A DNA stretch of 64,000 nucleotides from Actinomadura rifamycini DSM 43936 (lineage in GTDB: Bacteria > Actinomycetota > Actinomycetes > Streptosporangiales > Streptosporangiaceae). Location of the stretch: assembly GCF_000425065.1 (NCBI RefSeq), contig NZ_AULB01000029.1:56842-120841 (forward strand), given 5' to 3'. Positions 7,789 through 16,893 of this stretch are shown piece after piece. The notes under the pieces were generated by a model, which worked only from the letters and a program-made list of their open reading frames with translations, had not been told where the DNA came from and made no database searches. How positions within the stretch are numbered: the stretch's first letter is position 1; each line of letters opens with the position of its first letter. The position numbers were made by a program, and so were the translations under genes.

Positions 7789-10347
7789 GTGACAGCGACC
7801 ACTGGCCAGACGGCCACCGAGCAGACCGTGACCGAGCAGTCCGCGGGTGCGGACGGCCCGCCGCCGATCACCCGGCGGATCGCCGACGAGATCGGCGTCC
7901 GCGAAGGACAGGTGCGGGTCGCGGTGGACCTGCTCGACGGCGGGGCGACCGTCCCGTTCATCGCCCGCTACCGCAAGGAGGCGACCGGCGCGCTCGACGA
8001 CGCGCAGCTGCGGGACCTGGAGGAGCGCCTGCGCTACCTCCGCGAGCTGGACGAACGGCGCGGCGCGATCCTGGAGTCGATCGAGTCGCAGGGCAAGCTG
8101 ACCGGCGAGCTGCGCGCCCGCATCATGGCGGCCGAGTCGAAGGCGCGGCTGGAGGACATCTACCTCCCGTACAAGCCGAAGCGGCGCACCAAGGCGCAGA
8201 TCGCCCGCGAGGCGGGCCTCGAACCGCTCGCCGACCTGCTGCTGGACGACCCGGACCGCGACCCGCGGGACGAGGCCGGGGCCTACGTCGACGCGGAGAA
8301 GGGCGTCGCCGACGCGGCCGCCGCGCTGGAGGGCGCCCGCGCGATCCTCGTCGAGCGCTTCGCCGAGGACGCCGACCTCATCGGCGAGCTGCGCGAGCGC
8401 ATGTGGAAGCGGGGCCGGATGACCTCCCGCGTCCGGGAGGGCAAGGAGGAGGCCGGGGCCAAGTTCTCCGACTACTTCGAGTTCGCGGAGCCGCTGGAGA
8501 AGCTGCCGTCGCACCGCGTCCTCGCACTGTTCCGCGGCGAGAAGGAGGAGGTCCTCGACCTCGACCTCGAACCGGAGGAGGAGCCGCAGGAACCGGGCGT
8601 CCGGACGTCCTACGAGGCGGAGATCGCGCGCCGGTTCGGCATCGTCGACCGGGGCCGCCCCGCCGACGGGTGGCTCGCCGACACCGTCCGCTGGGCGTGG
8701 CGCACCCGCATCCTGGTGCACCTCGGCATCGACCTGCGCACCCGGCTGCGGCAGGAGGCCGAGGACGAGGCCGTCCGGGTGTTCGCCGCGAACCTGCGCG
8801 ACCTGCTGCTCGCCGCGCCCGCCGGGTCCCGCGCGACGATGGGCCTCGACCCGGGCCTGCGCACCGGCGTGAAGGTCGCCGTCGTGGACGCCACCGGGAA
8901 GGTCACCGCGACCGACACGATCTACCCGCACGAGCCGCGCCGCAAGTGGGACGAGTCGATCGAGACGCTCGCCAAGCTGGCCCGCGAGCACGACGTCGAC
9001 CTGGTGTCGATCGGCAACGGGACGGCGTCCCGCGAGACCGACAAGCTCGCCGCCGACCTGATCGCCCGGCACCCCGACCTCAAGCTCACCAAGATCATGG
9101 TGTCCGAGGCGGGCGCGTCGGTGTACTCGGCGTCGGAGTACGCGGGCCGCGAGCTGCCCGGGATGGACGTGTCGCTGCGCGGCGCCGTCTCGATCGCCCG
9201 GCGGCTGCAGGACCCGCTCGCCGAGCTCGTCAAGATCGACCCGAAGTCGATCGGCGTCGGCCAGTACCAGCACGACGTGTCCGAGGTGAAGCTGTCGCGC
9301 TCCCTCGACGCCGTCGTCGAGGACTGCGTGAACGCCGTCGGCGTCGACGTCAACACCGCGTCCGCGCCGCTGCTGACCCGGGTGTCCGGCATCGGCGAGG
9401 GCCTCGCGGAGAACATCGTCGCGCACCGCGACGCCAACGGCCCGTTCCGCGGCCGCGACGGGCTCAAGGGCGTGCCGCGGCTCGGCCCGAAGGCGTTCGA
9501 GCAGTGCGCGGGCTTCCTGCGCATCCGCGGCGGCGACGACCCGCTCGACGCGTCGTCGGTCCACCCCGAGTCGTACCCGGTGGTGCACCGCATCCTCGGC
9601 GCGGCGGGCGGCGACATCAACGGGCTCATCGGCAACACGGCCGTGCTGCGCGGCCTGCGCCCGGACGAGTTCGTCGACGAGACGTTCGGCCTGCCGACCG
9701 TCACCGACATCATCGCCGAGCTGGAGAAGCCGGGCCGCGACCCGCGCCCCGCGTTCAAGACGGCCGCGTTCAAGGAGGGCGTCGACAAGCTCTCCGACCT
9801 CGAGCCGGGCATGATCCTCGAGGGCGTCGTGACGAACGTCGCGGCGTTCGGCGCGTTCGTGGACGTCGGCGTGCACCAGGACGGGCTCGTCCACATCTCC
9901 GCGATGTCCGACAAGTTCGTGTCCGACCCGCGCGACGTCGCCAAGCCCGGCGACATCGTCCGGGTCAAGGTGCTGGACGTCGACCTGCAGCGCAAGCGGA
10001 TCTCGCTGACGCTGCGGCTGGACGACGAGCCGGGCCGCGAGCAGGGCGGCCGGCGCGGCGACTCCCGCGACCGGCGGCAGGGCCGCGGCGGACCCGGCGG
10101 CGGCCAGGGCGGTCAGGGCGGTCAGGGCGGCGGCCAGAACGGCGGCGGACGCGGCCAGAACGCGCGCGGCGGCCGCGGCGGCCAGGGCGGCGGCGGGCGC
10201 GGCGGCCAGGGCGGACGCGGCCAGGGCGGCGGCCGCGGGGGCCAGGGCGGCTCCTCCGGCGGCGGCGCGATGGCCGACGCGCTGCGCCGCGCGGGCCTCG
10301 ACAAGGGCCTTCCCGGCGACGGCCGCAAGGGCGGCAAGCGCCGCTAG
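7789..10347 (+). CDS. tex: Tex-family RNA-binding transcription accessory protein
   Basis: An 852-residue Tex homologue. The N-terminal Tex helical region begins RRIADEIGVREGQV and includes the family hallmark TVPFIARYRKEATG at about residue 58. A YqgF/RuvC-like domain follows (MGLDPGLRTGVKVAVVD), then helix-hairpin-helix segments (LLTRVSGIGEGLAENIV, LKGVPRLGPKAFEQCAGFLRI), and an S1 domain at ~671-744 (GMILEGVVTNVAAFGAFVDV). The last ~100 residues are a Gly/Gln/Arg-rich RGG-type tail. Tex proteins bind nucleic acid and influence transcription and translation. GTG at 7789 is the best start. The gene stands alone, closed by a 14-bp hairpin. Confidence 0.93.
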   Translation: MTATTGQTATEQTVTEQSAGADGPPPITRRIADEIGVREGQVRVAVDLLDGGATVPFIARYRKEATGALDDAQLRDLEERLRYLRELDERRGAILESIESQGKLTGELRARIMAAESKARLEDIYLPYKPKRRTKAQIAREAGLEPLADLLLDDPDRDPRDEAGAYVDAEKGVADAAAALEGARAILVERFAEDADLIGELRERMWKRGRMTSRVREGKEEAGAKFSDYFEFAEPLEKLPSHRVLALFRGEKEEVLDLDLEPEEEPQEPGVRTSYEAEIARRFGIVDRGRPADGWLADTVRWAWRTRILVHLGIDLRTRLRQEAEDEAVRVFAANLRDLLLAAPAGSRATMGLDPGLRTGVKVAVVDATGKVTATDTIYPHEPRRKWDESIETLAKLAREHDVDLVSIGNGTASRETDKLAADLIARHPDLKLTKIMVSEAGASVYSASEYAGRELPGMDVSLRGAVSIARRLQDPLAELVKIDPKSIGVGQYQHDVSEVKLSRSLDAVVEDCVNAVGVDVNTASAPLLTRVSGIGEGLAENIVAHRDANGPFRGRDGLKGVPRLGPKAFEQCAGFLRIRGGDDPLDASSVHPESYPVVHRILGAAGGDINGLIGNTAVLRGLRPDEFVDETFGLPTVTDIIAELEKPGRDPRPAFKTAAFKEGVDKLSDLEPGMILEGVVTNVAAFGAFVDVGVHQDGLVHISAMSDKFVSDPRDVAKPGDIVRVKVLDVDLQRKRISLTLRLDDEPGREQGGRRGDSRDRRQGRGGPGGGQGGQGGQGGGQNGGGRGQNARGGRGGQGGGGRGGQGGRGQGGGRGGQGGSSGGGAMADALRRAGLDKGLPGDGRKGGKRR
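10080..10262 (+). repeat. Gly-Gln-Arg low-complexity repeat at the end of tex
   Basis: Degenerate 9- to 12-nt units of the type GGCGGCCAG and GGTCAGGGC encode GGQGG and GGRGG runs. They form a disordered RGG-like tail after the S1 domain. Such tails bind RNA in other proteins. Confidence 0.7.
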
Positions 10348-10379
10348 GACGCCTTCGCGGAGCCGCAGCCGACGCACGG

Positions 10380-10421
10380 CGGGCCGCCGTCCCCTCGCAC
10401 ACCGGGCGGGACGGCGGCCCG
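10380..10421. terminator. Hairpin between tex and the DMT permease gene
   Basis: A perfect 14-bp stem, CGGGCCGCCGTCCC and GGGACGGCGGCCCG, with a 14-nt loop lies between two convergent genes. It probably terminates both. Confidence 0.75.
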
Positions 10422-10461
10422 TTCCGTCACCCGGCCCCGAACAGGGCGTGCCGGCGGCGGG

Positions 10462-11703
10462 TCAGCGGCGGCGGTTCCGGTCGCCGTTCTGCCCGCGGTG
10501 CCCTTCCTCGGGCGCCTCGGGCGCCTCGGGCGGGCGCGGCGGCGGCACGTCCGCGCTCCAGCGGCCGGACGGCCCCCGCCCGAGCGGGTCCTGCGCGAAC
10601 GGGCCGGGCCGCGGCGGCTCCCGCAGCCACGGCGGCTCGCCGCCGCGCTCCTCGCCGTACCCCTCGCCGTACTCCTCGAAGGCGGGCGCGCCCAGCACGG
10701 GCTCGGCGGCACCGGGACCGGGACCGCCGAAGCCGCGCCCCGCGAAGCCCCGGTCGCCGAGCGCCGGACCGCCCGCGGACGTCGCGCCGAACGGGTCGCG
10801 CGCGGCCGCCTCGCGCTCGCGGGCCGCCTCCCGCGCCGCGTCCGCGACCGGCCGGTGCCGGGGGAACTGCAGGACGGCGACGGCGGCGAGGGCGAGCGCC
10901 GCGATCCGCATCGCCGACCGGTCCGCTTCGTCCGGCCACGGCTGCCCGTACACGAACGTGCCCATGATGAGCAGGTACGACTTCGCGCACACGGTCATGA
11001 CGGTCGACACGATCGCCACCCGGCAGCGCTGGAACGCCGCGACCATGATCCCGAACCCGATCGCCGCGGCCAGCACCGTCAGGTACGGCCACGGCGTGGC
11101 GAGGATCCCGAGGTCGGCGCGGTGCGCGTGGTCGCTCCACCCCTTGATCGCGATCTCCGCGGTGCCGACGGGGAGGCCGGACGCGACGCCGTAGGCGATC
11201 CCGGTGACCGGCCGCGCGTGCCGTCCGTCCGGCCGGTGGTCGCCGACGACGAGGATCAGCAGCGGCACCAGGACCGACGGCGCGAGCACCAGGCCGAGCT
11301 TCCAGGCCGGTGCGTCCGCCGAGCTGATCGGATCGTCGCCGACCACGGACGCCGCCAGCAGCAGGATCGCCGCGCCGGTCAGCACGAGGCTCAGCCACTC
11401 GCGCGCGGTGAGCCGCTCGCCGAAGAACGCCAGCGCGATGACCAGCAGCGGGACGATGCCCGACATGAAGATCGGCACCGCCGTCGGCAGGGACAGCTTG
11501 CTGAGGGCCACGATCTGCAGGCTCAGCCCGCCGAGGACGAGGCCCAGGCCGATCAGGAACACCCAGTTGCCCAGGATCGTCCAGATCATGTGCAGGATGC
11601 GGTTGCCCCGGAGGACCGCCATCTGGTCCGCCGCCAGCTTGAAGACGGCGAACCCGAGGTAGTAGAGGGCGGTGGCGCTGAAGGCCGCGATTATCCCGTT
11701 CAT
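10462..11703 (-). CDS. DMT/EamA-type multispanning permease with disordered C-terminal tail
   Basis: A 413-residue inner-membrane protein. Residues 1-~300 contain nine to ten hydrophobic helices arranged as two EamA-like halves; the first is MNGIIAAFSATALYYLGFAVF, and IFMSGIVPLLVIALAFFGERL is a typical DMT helix plus GER loop. Residues ~305-413 are a hydrophilic Pro/Gly/Arg/Glu-rich tail ending GQNGDRNRRR, predicted to be cytoplasmic and disordered. DMT proteins carry small metabolites or drugs across the membrane; the substrate cannot be told. ATG at 11703 is the only sensible start. The upstream 14-bp palindrome at 11753-11766 may be its operator. Confidence 0.8.
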   Translation of the reverse strand: MNGIIAAFSATALYYLGFAVFKLAADQMAVLRGNRILHMIWTILGNWVFLIGLGLVLGGLSLQIVALSKLSLPTAVPIFMSGIVPLLVIALAFFGERLTAREWLSLVLTGAAILLLAASVVGDDPISSADAPAWKLGLVLAPSVLVPLLILVVGDHRPDGRHARPVTGIAYGVASGLPVGTAEIAIKGWSDHAHRADLGILATPWPYLTVLAAAIGFGIMVAAFQRCRVAIVSTVMTVCAKSYLLIMGTFVYGQPWPDEADRSAMRIAALALAAVAVLQFPRHRPVADAAREAAREREAAARDPFGATSAGGPALGDRGFAGRGFGGPGPGAAEPVLGAPAFEEYGEGYGEERGGEPPWLREPPRPGPFAQDPLGRGPSGRWSADVPPPRPPEAPEAPEEGHRGQNGDRNRRR

Positions 11704-11752
11704 CCCGGATGAGTATGAAGGTTCCGGGTGCCGGATGTCACTGCCTGTGTGG

Positions 11753-11766
11753 CCGTGTTAACACGG
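11753..11766. promoter_or_regulatory. 14-bp perfect palindrome CCGTGTTAACACGG
   Basis: A perfect palindrome with an AT core, centred about 56 nt upstream of the DMT permease start. It looks like a site for a dimeric HTH repressor. No regulator gene lies next to it. Confidence 0.45.
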
Positions 11767-12213
11767 AATCGACATTCCGCCCGTCCCGACGTGCACGTAT
11801 GCTCGCCGTGACCCGCGTGTCACCGCCGCGCCCCGTCCCCGACGGCCGCTGTTCGGCGCGCGTCCGCACGCGCGACACCGCGGCACGGCACCCTCCCGGG
11901 AGGCCGGCCCCGGCACCGGAGACGGGCGCGTCCCCGGGTTTCTCCGCCGTTGTGGACCTCCGATGTCCGCAGACGACGCCCGTACCCCATAGACTTGCGC
12001 GCGAAGGCGCGGAGCCGTATTCGGCGTGCCCGCGCCGCCCTGAGACACTGCCGGGCTGAGGAATGACGCGCAGCCGGACCGGTCGGCCGGGATCGACCCG
12101 GCCGGGATCCACCGGGTCCGTGCGCGGGATGGCCGAGGGCTCGCAGGCAAGAAGGACAGAGACGCGTCGAACGCCGCGGCCGAGACAGCGCCCGATCAAG
12201 GAGACCAACCCCA
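11767..12213. other. Intergenic region upstream of tig
   Basis: This ~450-nt spacer between divergent genes should contain the tig promoter. I see no tRNA, no convincing -35/-10 pair and no riboswitch. An A/G-rich AAGGAGA lies just upstream of the tig start. Confidence 0.35.
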
Positions 12214-13725
12214 GTGAAGACCGATGTCGAGGAGCTGACCCCCACCCGGGTCAAGCTCACCGTCGAGGTTCCGTTCGACGAGCTCAAGCCGAACCTCGAC
12301 AAGGCGTACAAGGAGATCTCGCAGCAGGTCGCGATCAAGGGCTTCCGACGCGGAAAGGTCCCCGCCCCGCTGATCGACAAGTACGTCGGCCGGGGTGCGG
12401 TCCTGCAGGAGGCGGTCAACGACGCCCTGCCCGGTCTGTACGGCAAGGCCGTCGAGGAGAGCGAGCTCTTCGTGCTCGGCCAGCCCGAGGTCGAGGTGAC
12501 CGAGCTCGACGACGGCAACCAGTTCGCGTTCACCGCCGAGGTGGACATCCGGCCCAAGTTCGAGGTGCCCGACTACGACGGCCTCGAGGTCGTCGTGGAC
12601 GACGCCGAGGTGACCGACGAGCAGGTCGACGAGACGATCGACAACCTGCGCGAGCGGTTCGCCTCCCTCACCACCGCCGACCGGCCGATCGAGGAGGGCG
12701 ACTTCGCCACCATCGACCTGGTCGCCAAGATCGACGGCGAGGAGGTCGCGGACGCCTCCACGACCGGCTACTCCTACGAGGTCGGCAGCAAGTCGGCCGT
12801 CGAGGGCCTCGACGACGCGCTCGTCGGCCTGTCGGCCGGCGAGGAGAAGACCTTCACCGGCGCGCTGGCCGGCGGCGAGCACGCCGGCGAGGAGGCGGAG
12901 ATCACCGCCACCGTGCAGAGCGTCAAGGTCAAGAACCTGCCCGAGCTGGACGAGGAGTTCGCGCAGCTCGCGAGCGAGTTCGACACCGTCGAGGAGCTGC
13001 GCGAGGACGTCCGCAAGCGGCTCGAGCGGCAGGTGCGGATGCAGCAGCTGTCCGAGGCCCGGGACAAGGCCCTTGAGGCGCTGCTGGAGAAGGTCGACAT
13101 CCCGCTGCCGGACGCCGTGGTGGACGAGGAGATCGGCCGCCGCAACCAGCAGCTCGAGCAGCAGCTGCAGATGGCCGGGATGTCCAAGGAGGACTACCTC
13201 GCCGACCAGGAGAAGTCGGAGGAGGAGTTCGAGACCGAGGTCGCCGACGCGGCCCGGCTCGCCGTCAAGGGCGGCTTCGTCCTCGACCAGCTCGCCGTCC
13301 AGGAGGAGCTGAACGTCGAGAACGAGGAGCTCAGCGAGTACGTCGTCACGCAGGCCATGCAGATGGGCGTGCAGCCGCAGCAGCTCGCCCAGTACCTCAC
13401 CGAGAACAACCAGCTCCCGGCGATCGTCTCGGAGGTGCTGCGCAGCAAGGCGCTGAACCTCGTCGTCGAGCACGTCAGCGTCAAGGACGAGTCCGGCAAC
13501 GTGATCGACGTCGAGGCCGTGCAGCGCGAGCTGAACGGTGAGACGGGCGAGACCGTCGAGACCGGCGAGGACGCCGACGAGACCGCCGACGCCGCCGACG
13601 CCTCCGGCGCCGACGAGACCGCCGAGGGCTCGGAGGCCGCCGCGGAGACGGCGGAGGCCGCCGAGGACAAGCCCGCGGACGCCGAGGCGTCCGAGGGCGC
13701 CGCCGAGGGCAAGAAGGACGCCTGA
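12214..13725 (+). CDS. tig: Trigger factor, ribosome-associated chaperone and peptidyl-prolyl isomerase
   Basis: A 503-residue trigger factor. The N-terminal ribosome-binding domain includes KGFRRGKVPAPLI around residue 47, which carries the GFRxGKxP signature that docks on L23. The central FKBP-type PPIase domain starts with EEGDFATIDLVAKIDGE (~165) and the C-terminal helical domain forms the chaperone arms. The last ~70 residues are a Glu/Ala/Asp-rich acidic extension (ETGETVETGEDADETADAA) longer than in E. coli but common in actinobacteria. GTG at 12214 follows AAGGAGA. It lies upstream of clpP1-clpP2-clpX, a conserved association of nascent-chain folding with Clp proteolysis, and ends in its own strong hairpin. 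Confidence 0.97.
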   Translation: MKTDVEELTPTRVKLTVEVPFDELKPNLDKAYKEISQQVAIKGFRRGKVPAPLIDKYVGRGAVLQEAVNDALPGLYGKAVEESELFVLGQPEVEVTELDDGNQFAFTAEVDIRPKFEVPDYDGLEVVVDDAEVTDEQVDETIDNLRERFASLTTADRPIEEGDFATIDLVAKIDGEEVADASTTGYSYEVGSKSAVEGLDDALVGLSAGEEKTFTGALAGGEHAGEEAEITATVQSVKVKNLPELDEEFAQLASEFDTVEELREDVRKRLERQVRMQQLSEARDKALEALLEKVDIPLPDAVVDEEIGRRNQQLEQQLQMAGMSKEDYLADQEKSEEEFETEVADAARLAVKGGFVLDQLAVQEELNVENEELSEYVVTQAMQMGVQPQQLAQYLTENNQLPAIVSEVLRSKALNLVVEHVSVKDESGNVIDVEAVQRELNGETGETVETGEDADETADAADASGADETAEGSEAAAETAEAAEDKPADAEASEGAAEGKKDA

Positions 13726-13813
13726 GGCGCTCTCCGAGCCGCTCGACCGCCGCGGCGCCGCCGCCCGGCCCCCGCGGGCCGCGCGGCGGGCGTCCGCGGC
13801 CCGCGAGGCGCAC

Positions 13814-13850
13814 GCACGCCCCGTACCCGATGACCGGGTACGGGGCGTGC
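13814..13850 (+). terminator. 16-bp hairpin terminator after tig
   Basis: The perfect 16-bp inverted repeat GCACGCCCCGTACCCG and CGGGTACGGGGCGTGC has a 5-nt loop. It separates tig transcription from the clpP1 promoter region. Confidence 0.8.
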
Positions 13851-13932
13851 CGCATTCCGGTAGATCGCCGCATACCCGGCGCCGACCGGGTACGCCCCTG
13901 GCGAAAAGGCGGGCCCCCGGGCTTAAGGGGGC

Positions 13933-13947
13933 CGCTGAGCGCGTTAA
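13933..13947 (+). promoter_or_regulatory. Candidate ClgR box upstream of clpP1
   Basis: CGC-TGAGC-GCG followed by TTAA resembles the known actinobacterial ClgR motif CGC-YNANR-GCG with one deviation. ClgR activates clpP1P2 in Streptomyces, Corynebacterium and Mycobacterium. The site is 45 nt upstream of the clpP1 start. The call rests on motif likeness only. Confidence 0.4.
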
Positions 13948-13991
13948 TGTCCAATCATCCGAACCGATTTAAAGGACCGGAGGAACACCCG

Positions 13992-14630
13992 GTGAGCATG
14001 CCTCCGACTTTCGACGAGTCGTCGCGGATCCAGGCGCGGGTCGCCGAGGCGCCCCTGTTGCCTCTGGGCGACCAGCTCTTCCAGCGGCTGCTGCGCGAGC
14101 GCATCGTCTTCCTCGGCCAGCAGGTCGACGACGACATCGCCAACCGCATCTGCGCCGAGCTGCTGCTGCTGTCGGCCGAGGACGGCCGCCGCGACATCAC
14201 GCTCTACATCAACTCGCCAGGTGGCTCCGTCACCGCCGGCATGGCGATCTACGACATCATGCAGTACGTCCCCAACGACGTCGTCACGGTCGGCATGGGC
14301 CTGGCCGCGTCGATGGGCCAGTTCCTGCTGTGCGCCGGCGCGCGGGGCAAGCGCTACGCGCTCCCGCACGCGCGGATCATGATGCACCAGCCGTCCGGCG
14401 GCATCGGCGGCACGGCCTCGGACATCAAGATCCAGGCCGAGCAGATGCTGTACGTGAAGAAGACGCTCGCCGAGAAGATCGCCGAGCACACCGGCCAGTC
14501 CCTCGAGCAGATCGAGCGCGACTCCGACCGCGACCGCTGGTTCACCGCCGACGAGGCCAAGGACTACGGGTTCGTCGACCACGTGGTGCTCAGCGCCAGC
14601 CAGGTGCCCTCCGAGGGCCCCGTCTCCTGA
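13992..14630 (+). CDS. clpP1: ATP-dependent Clp protease proteolytic subunit ClpP1
   Basis: A 212-residue serine peptidase subunit. The catalytic triad is visible: Ser in GLAASMGQFLL, His in IMMHQPSGG, and Asp in the following SDRDRWFTADEA region. The oxyanion-hole strand INSPGGSVTAG is present. It forms heptameric rings that pair with ClpP2 and dock on ClpX or ClpC1. GTG at 13992 is preceded by GGAGGA at 7 nt; ATG two codons later is an alternative. It is followed after 28 nt by clpP2. Two adjacent clpP genes and a ClgR-like site fit the mixed ClpP1P2 protease described in mycobacteria and streptomycetes. Confidence 0.97.
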   Translation: MSMPPTFDESSRIQARVAEAPLLPLGDQLFQRLLRERIVFLGQQVDDDIANRICAELLLLSAEDGRRDITLYINSPGGSVTAGMAIYDIMQYVPNDVVTVGMGLAASMGQFLLCAGARGKRYALPHARIMMHQPSGGIGGTASDIKIQAEQMLYVKKTLAEKIAEHTGQSLEQIERDSDRDRWFTADEAKDYGFVDHVVLSASQVPSEGPVS

Positions 14631-14658
14631 CGACCCCACTGACGATTCGGAGGCAACA

Positions 14659-15357
14659 GTGAGCGATCTGACGCGACCCGGCATCGGCGACCTGGTCCGC
14701 CCGGGGGTTCCCGCGGCGGGCGGATCCCCGCTGCCGGTGGACAACCGCTACATCATTCCGTCCTTCGTGGAGCGGACCACGTACGGGGTCAAGGAGATGA
14801 ACCCGTACAACAAGCTCTTCGAGGAGCGGATCATCTTCCTCGGGGTGCAGATCGACGACGCGTCCGCCAACGACGTGATGGCCCAGCTGATCACGCTGGA
14901 GTCGATCGACCCCGACCGCGACATCAGCATCTACATCAACTCGCCCGGCGGCTCGTTCACGGCCATGACGGCGATCTACGACACGATGCAGTTCGTCAAG
15001 CCCGACATCCAGACGGTCTGCATCGGCCAGGCGGCCTCGGCCGCGGCCGTCCTGCTCGCCGCCGGCACGCCCGGCAAGCGCGCCGCGCTGCCCAACTCGC
15101 GGATCCTGATCCACCAGCCCGCGACCGAGGGCACCTACGGCCAGTCCAGCGACATCGAGATCCAGGCCCGCGAGATCATGCGGATCCGGGAGCTGCTCGA
15201 GTCGATCCTGGCCGAGCACAGCGGGAAGAGCATCGAGGAGGTGCGCCGCGACATCGAGCGCGACAAGATCCTCACCGCCGAGGAGGCCAAGACCTACGGC
15301 CTCATCGACGACGTCTTTGCGAGCAGGAAGCGCAAAGCCGAGGTAGTGTCGTCCTGA
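14659..15357 (+). CDS. clpP2: ATP-dependent Clp protease proteolytic subunit ClpP2
   Basis: A 232-residue paralogue of ClpP1. Catalytic Ser lies in GQAASAAAVLLAAG, His in ILIHQPATEG, and Asp in the RDIERDKILTAEEA stretch. INSPGGSFTAMTA forms the substrate strand. The N-terminal ~35 residues are longer than in ClpP1 and may be a propeptide. GTG at 14659 follows CGGAGGC at a good distance. It is co-transcribed with clpP1 and precedes clpX by 173 nt. The two subunits are expected to form one tetradecamer. Confidence 0.97.
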   Translation: MSDLTRPGIGDLVRPGVPAAGGSPLPVDNRYIIPSFVERTTYGVKEMNPYNKLFEERIIFLGVQIDDASANDVMAQLITLESIDPDRDISIYINSPGGSFTAMTAIYDTMQFVKPDIQTVCIGQAASAAAVLLAAGTPGKRAALPNSRILIHQPATEGTYGQSSDIEIQAREIMRIRELLESILAEHSGKSIEEVRRDIERDKILTAEEAKTYGLIDDVFASRKRKAEVVSS

Positions 15358-15530
15358 GGCGACACGAGGACGAGGGAGTCCCCCAGCCCGGTCGTCATAC
15401 TTCCGGGCGAGGGGCTTTCGAAGCCCGTCGGAGGCGGTAACGTCGAGTCCAACGTCGAGAGCCTTCGGGACGCAACCGAGCCGCACCGCATCTGAACCAG
15501 AGAGCGGCCCCACGAAAAGGAGACAGTTGG

Positions 15531-16805
15531 GTGGCACGCATCGGCGACGGTGGTGATCTGCTCAAGTGCTCTTTCTGCGGAAAGAGTCAGAAACAGGTCA
15601 AGAAGCTCATCGCGGGTCCGGGCGTGTACATCTGCGACGAGTGCATCGATCTCTGCAACGAGATCATCGAGGAGGAGCTCACCGAGACCTCCGACCTCAA
15701 GTGGGACAACCTGCCCAAGCCGCGGGAGATCTACGAGTTCCTGGACTCCTACGTCATCGGGCAGGAGACGGCGAAGAAGGCCATGGCCGTGGCCGTCTAC
15801 AACCACTACAAGAGGATCCAGTCGGGTGACACCGGCAGGGACGATGCGGTCGAGCTGGGCAAGTCGAACATCCTGCTCCTGGGACCGACCGGCTCCGGCA
15901 AGACGCTGCTCGCGCAGACGCTCGCCAGACTCCTCAACGTGCCGTTCGCGATCGCGGACGCGACGGCCCTGACGGAGGCCGGCTACGTCGGCGAGGATGT
16001 CGAGAACATCCTCCTCAAACTGATCCAGGCGGCCGACTACGACGTCAAGAAGGCCGAGACCGGGATCATCTACATCGACGAGGTCGACAAGGTCGCCCGC
16101 AAGAGCGAGAACCCGTCGATCACCCGGGACGTCTCCGGTGAGGGCGTCCAGCAGGCCCTGCTGAAGATCCTGGAGGGCACCACCGCGAGCGTCCCGCCGC
16201 AGGGCGGCCGCAAGCACCCCCACCAGGAGTTCATCCAGATCGACACCACGAACGTGCTGTTCATCTGCGGCGGCGCGTTCGCCGGGCTCGAGAAGATCGT
16301 CGAGGCCCGGGTCGGCAAGCAGGGCATGGGCTTCGGCGCCCAGATCCGGTCCAAGGCCGACTTCGAGGAGTCGTCGGCCGTGCTCGGCGACGTGATGCCC
16401 GAGGACCTGCTGAAGTTCGGGATGATCCCGGAGTTCGTCGGCCGGCTCCCGATCATCACCAACGTCCACAACCTGGACCGCGAGGCGCTGATCAACATCC
16501 TCACCGAGCCGAAGAACGCCCTGGTGCGCCAGTACCACCGGCTGTTCGAGCTCGACGGCGTCGACCTCGAGTTCACCGACGACGCGCTGGAGGCCATCGC
16601 CGACCAGGCGATCCTGCGCGGCACCGGCGCCCGCGGCCTGCGGGCGATCATGGAAGAGGTGCTGATGTCGGTGATGTACGAGGTGCCCAGCCGCGAGGAC
16701 GTCGAGCGCGTCGTGATCACCGCCGAGGCGGTGCTGGAGCACGTCAACCCCACCCTGGTGCCCCGCGAGCGCAAGAAGCGGGAGCCGCGCGAGAAATCCG
16801 CGTAG
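15531..16805 (+). CDS. clpX: ClpX, AAA+ unfoldase of the ClpXP protease
   Basis: A 424-residue ClpX. The N-terminal C4 zinc-binding domain is CSFCGK… and CDECIDLC (residues ~13-40). The AAA+ module has Walker A GPTGSGKT near 118, Walker B IIYIDEVDK near 180, sensor 2 in GTGARGLR near 365, and the ClpP-docking loop IGF equivalent at the G-M-G-F segment KQGMGFGAQ. It unfolds tagged proteins and feeds them into ClpP1P2. GTG at 15531 is preceded by AAAAGGAGA. The 173-nt gap from clpP2 could hold its own promoter. A 19-bp hairpin follows at once. Confidence 0.98.
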   Translation: MARIGDGGDLLKCSFCGKSQKQVKKLIAGPGVYICDECIDLCNEIIEEELTETSDLKWDNLPKPREIYEFLDSYVIGQETAKKAMAVAVYNHYKRIQSGDTGRDDAVELGKSNILLLGPTGSGKTLLAQTLARLLNVPFAIADATALTEAGYVGEDVENILLKLIQAADYDVKKAETGIIYIDEVDKVARKSENPSITRDVSGEGVQQALLKILEGTTASVPPQGGRKHPHQEFIQIDTTNVLFICGGAFAGLEKIVEARVGKQGMGFGAQIRSKADFEESSAVLGDVMPEDLLKFGMIPEFVGRLPIITNVHNLDREALINILTEPKNALVRQYHRLFELDGVDLEFTDDALEAIADQAILRGTGARGLRAIMEEVLMSVMYEVPSREDVERVVITAEAVLEHVNPTLVPRERKKREPREKSA

Positions 16806-16814
16806 CACGCGCGA

Positions 16815-16856
16815 ACGGCGACGCCCCCGGACGAACCCGTCCGGGGGCGTCGCCGT
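16815..16856. terminator. 19-bp hairpin terminator after clpX
   Basis: A perfect 19-bp stem (ACGGCGACGCCCCCGGACG and its complement) with an AACC loop sits 10 nt after the clpX stop. It lies before a convergent response-regulator gene and may serve both. Confidence 0.85.
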
Positions 16857-16893
16857 GTGTCCGCGGGGTCGTGCGCGGGGCCGTCCGCCGGGG

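Noticed and set aside
5548..10377. A 1609-codon open frame on the minus strand
   Set aside because: It is the antisense shadow of tex joined to the real response-regulator frame at its end. Its Ala/Arg/Leu-rich content is typical of GC-rich shadow frames and it has no known domain outside the true gene.
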